Shown here piece after piece: positions 39,811 through 40,526 of a stretch of 40,526 nucleotides of DNA. The DNA comes from an uncultured Bacteroidales bacterium. GTDB lineage: Bacteria; Bacteroidota; Bacteroidia; Bacteroidales; WCHB1-69. The notes below the pieces were generated by a model. The model did no database searches, had not been told where the DNA came from, and saw only the letters and a list, made by a program, of their open reading frames with translations. The stretch lies in assembly GCA_946407715.1 (NCBI GenBank), contig CAMJPH010000010.1, forward strand, positions 1-40,526, given 5' to 3'. The translations under genes were made by a program, and so were the position numbers. Numbering within the stretch: the first letter of the stretch is position 1; every line of letters starts with the position of its first letter.

Positions 39811-40526
39811 CTACTTGACGAACACCACGGGATTCCCCATGTACCCTTGCTGGCACTGCACCGCTTTGCGGAACGCGGGCCATTCGGAGGCGTCATAGAC
39901 GCGCTTGCCGAGGGAGATGGTTTCGTTGAACGTCACCATGTTGTAGCCGATGGTGTAACCGCCTTTGAACGAGATGCTTGGTGTGACGAATTGTCGTGCT
40001 TCGGGCGCGCTCACGCGGGTGTAGCCCGACGGCACCTTCATTGTTTCGCTGATGGCGACGTAGCGGGAGCAGCGGTCGGTGAAGGGGTAGTCGCGCTTTT
40101 CGAGCCGCGTGTCGTAGTAGAGGTGGCGCATGGCGAAGGTGTAGAAGCCGTTGGCGAGGAATGGTGTGGCGACGACCTCGTTGTCGGTAACGACCGCGTA
40201 ATCAAGAATTTCGAACGTGTACGTAATCTTTACCGGCTGCTTGAGGTAGTCGTCTTCGCTGGTGTATTTCACGCTCTTGAGCTTCGCGTTGGGGTACTCT
40301 TGGTAGAACATCTCCTCCACGCTGCGCTGCCATTCCGTGCGGAAGCCGTAGAAGACGCCGCGCACGGTGCGGTCGCTCTGCCGGTCGGCGGTGATGGTGA
40401 CAGTGCCCTTCAGCGTGCCGTTCTTGGTGACCTGCGTGTTGGCTGTCATCTTGACGTAGTGGTTTTTCGGATCGGAAACGGGCGTGAGTCCCAACTTCGC
40501 GCCGTTGGGGAGTCCCATGAGGTAGT
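39811..40526 (-). CDS. DUF3857-family protein, C-terminal part, cut by the window edge
   Basis: The frame stays open to the last base of the window (the residues before MGLPNGAKLG are YL), so this is the C-terminal 238 or so residues of a longer protein. Beta-rich segments such as KGTVTITADRQSDRTVRGVF, YTFEILDYAVVTDNEVVA and YTIGYNMVTFNETISL, and a tail DASEWPAFRKAVQCQQGYM, resemble the C-terminal half of DUF3857/transglutaminase proteins. It is followed, on the same strand, by a 555-residue protein of the same general type. Function is unknown. Confidence 0.7.
   Translation of the reverse strand, partial: YLMGLPNGAKLGLTPVSDPKNHYVKMTANTQVTKNGTLKGTVTITADRQSDRTVRGVFYGFRTEWQRSVEEMFYQEYPNAKLKSVKYTSEDDYLKQPVKITYTFEILDYAVVTDNEVVATPFLANGFYTFAMRHLYYDTRLEKRDYPFTDRCSRYVAISETMKVPSGYTRVSAPEARQFVTPSISFKGGYTIGYNMVTFNETISLGKRVYDASEWPAFRKAVQCQQGYMGNPVVFVK

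Overview
The window comes from a bacterium of the phylum Bacteroidota, most likely order Bacteroidales. The signs are a PorE-like OmpA protein, a giant secreted protein with a type IX secretion (T9SS) C-terminal signal, the gliding lipoprotein GldH beside RicT, a FadL/TodX-type outer membrane protein, DUF3857 proteins and several TAnnTTTG -7 promoter elements. I saw no tRNA, rRNA or CRISPR array.

Bases 1-26961 hold mostly intact, ordinary genes. On the minus strand are a cation-diffusion exporter, a secreted protein of possible beta-propeller type, a FadL-like barrel and a Tyr/Trp-rich lipoprotein. A divergent promoter region leads to proS, mazG, the PorE-like gene and then a 3332-codon T9SS substrate ending in a strong terminator. 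An MsbA-like ABC exporter, trmB, a REP-like hairpin cluster, gcvT, ricT and gldH follow. PorE is the cell-wall anchor of T9SS, and the gene directly downstream encodes a T9SS client, so the two may work together.

Bases 27001-37850 look like an accessory island in decay. It opens with a protein fusing two PD-(D/E)XK nuclease-like domains. Next come an internally deleted Abi_2 (abortive infection) gene with a possible upstream structured RNA, and then a minus-strand series running from 36385 down to 29055. That series contains two zinc-ribbon membrane proteins (one frameshifted), a lipocalin-like lipoprotein and an apparent RiPP locus. The RiPP locus has a radical SAM/SPASM maturase with an N-terminal PqqD-like region, a 34-residue putative precursor with two Cys, a terminator hairpin, a 57-residue ORF, a SelO/kinase-fold-like protein interrupted by an in-frame TAG, and a 99-residue protein. 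A LemA-like protein and a membrane protein end the series. On the plus strand at the far edge are a truncated Rpn-type nuclease/transposase with a TAG and a scar joining a helicase-like N-terminus to the last 23 codons of the nuclease. Those codons match the end of the intact nuclease at 28249-28317 (57 of 69 bases by hand), so the island is bracketed by direct repeats.

Bases 37930-40526 hold two DUF3857-type secreted proteins on the minus strand; the second is cut by the window edge.

Recurring small repeats are a feature of this genome: hexamers (TAAGTC) just before two start codons, 9-mers after gcvT, GTTA-loop palindromes, and a 28-base GTAGAGACGCAAAA palindrome with a degraded second copy. 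All alignments and counts were done by eye.
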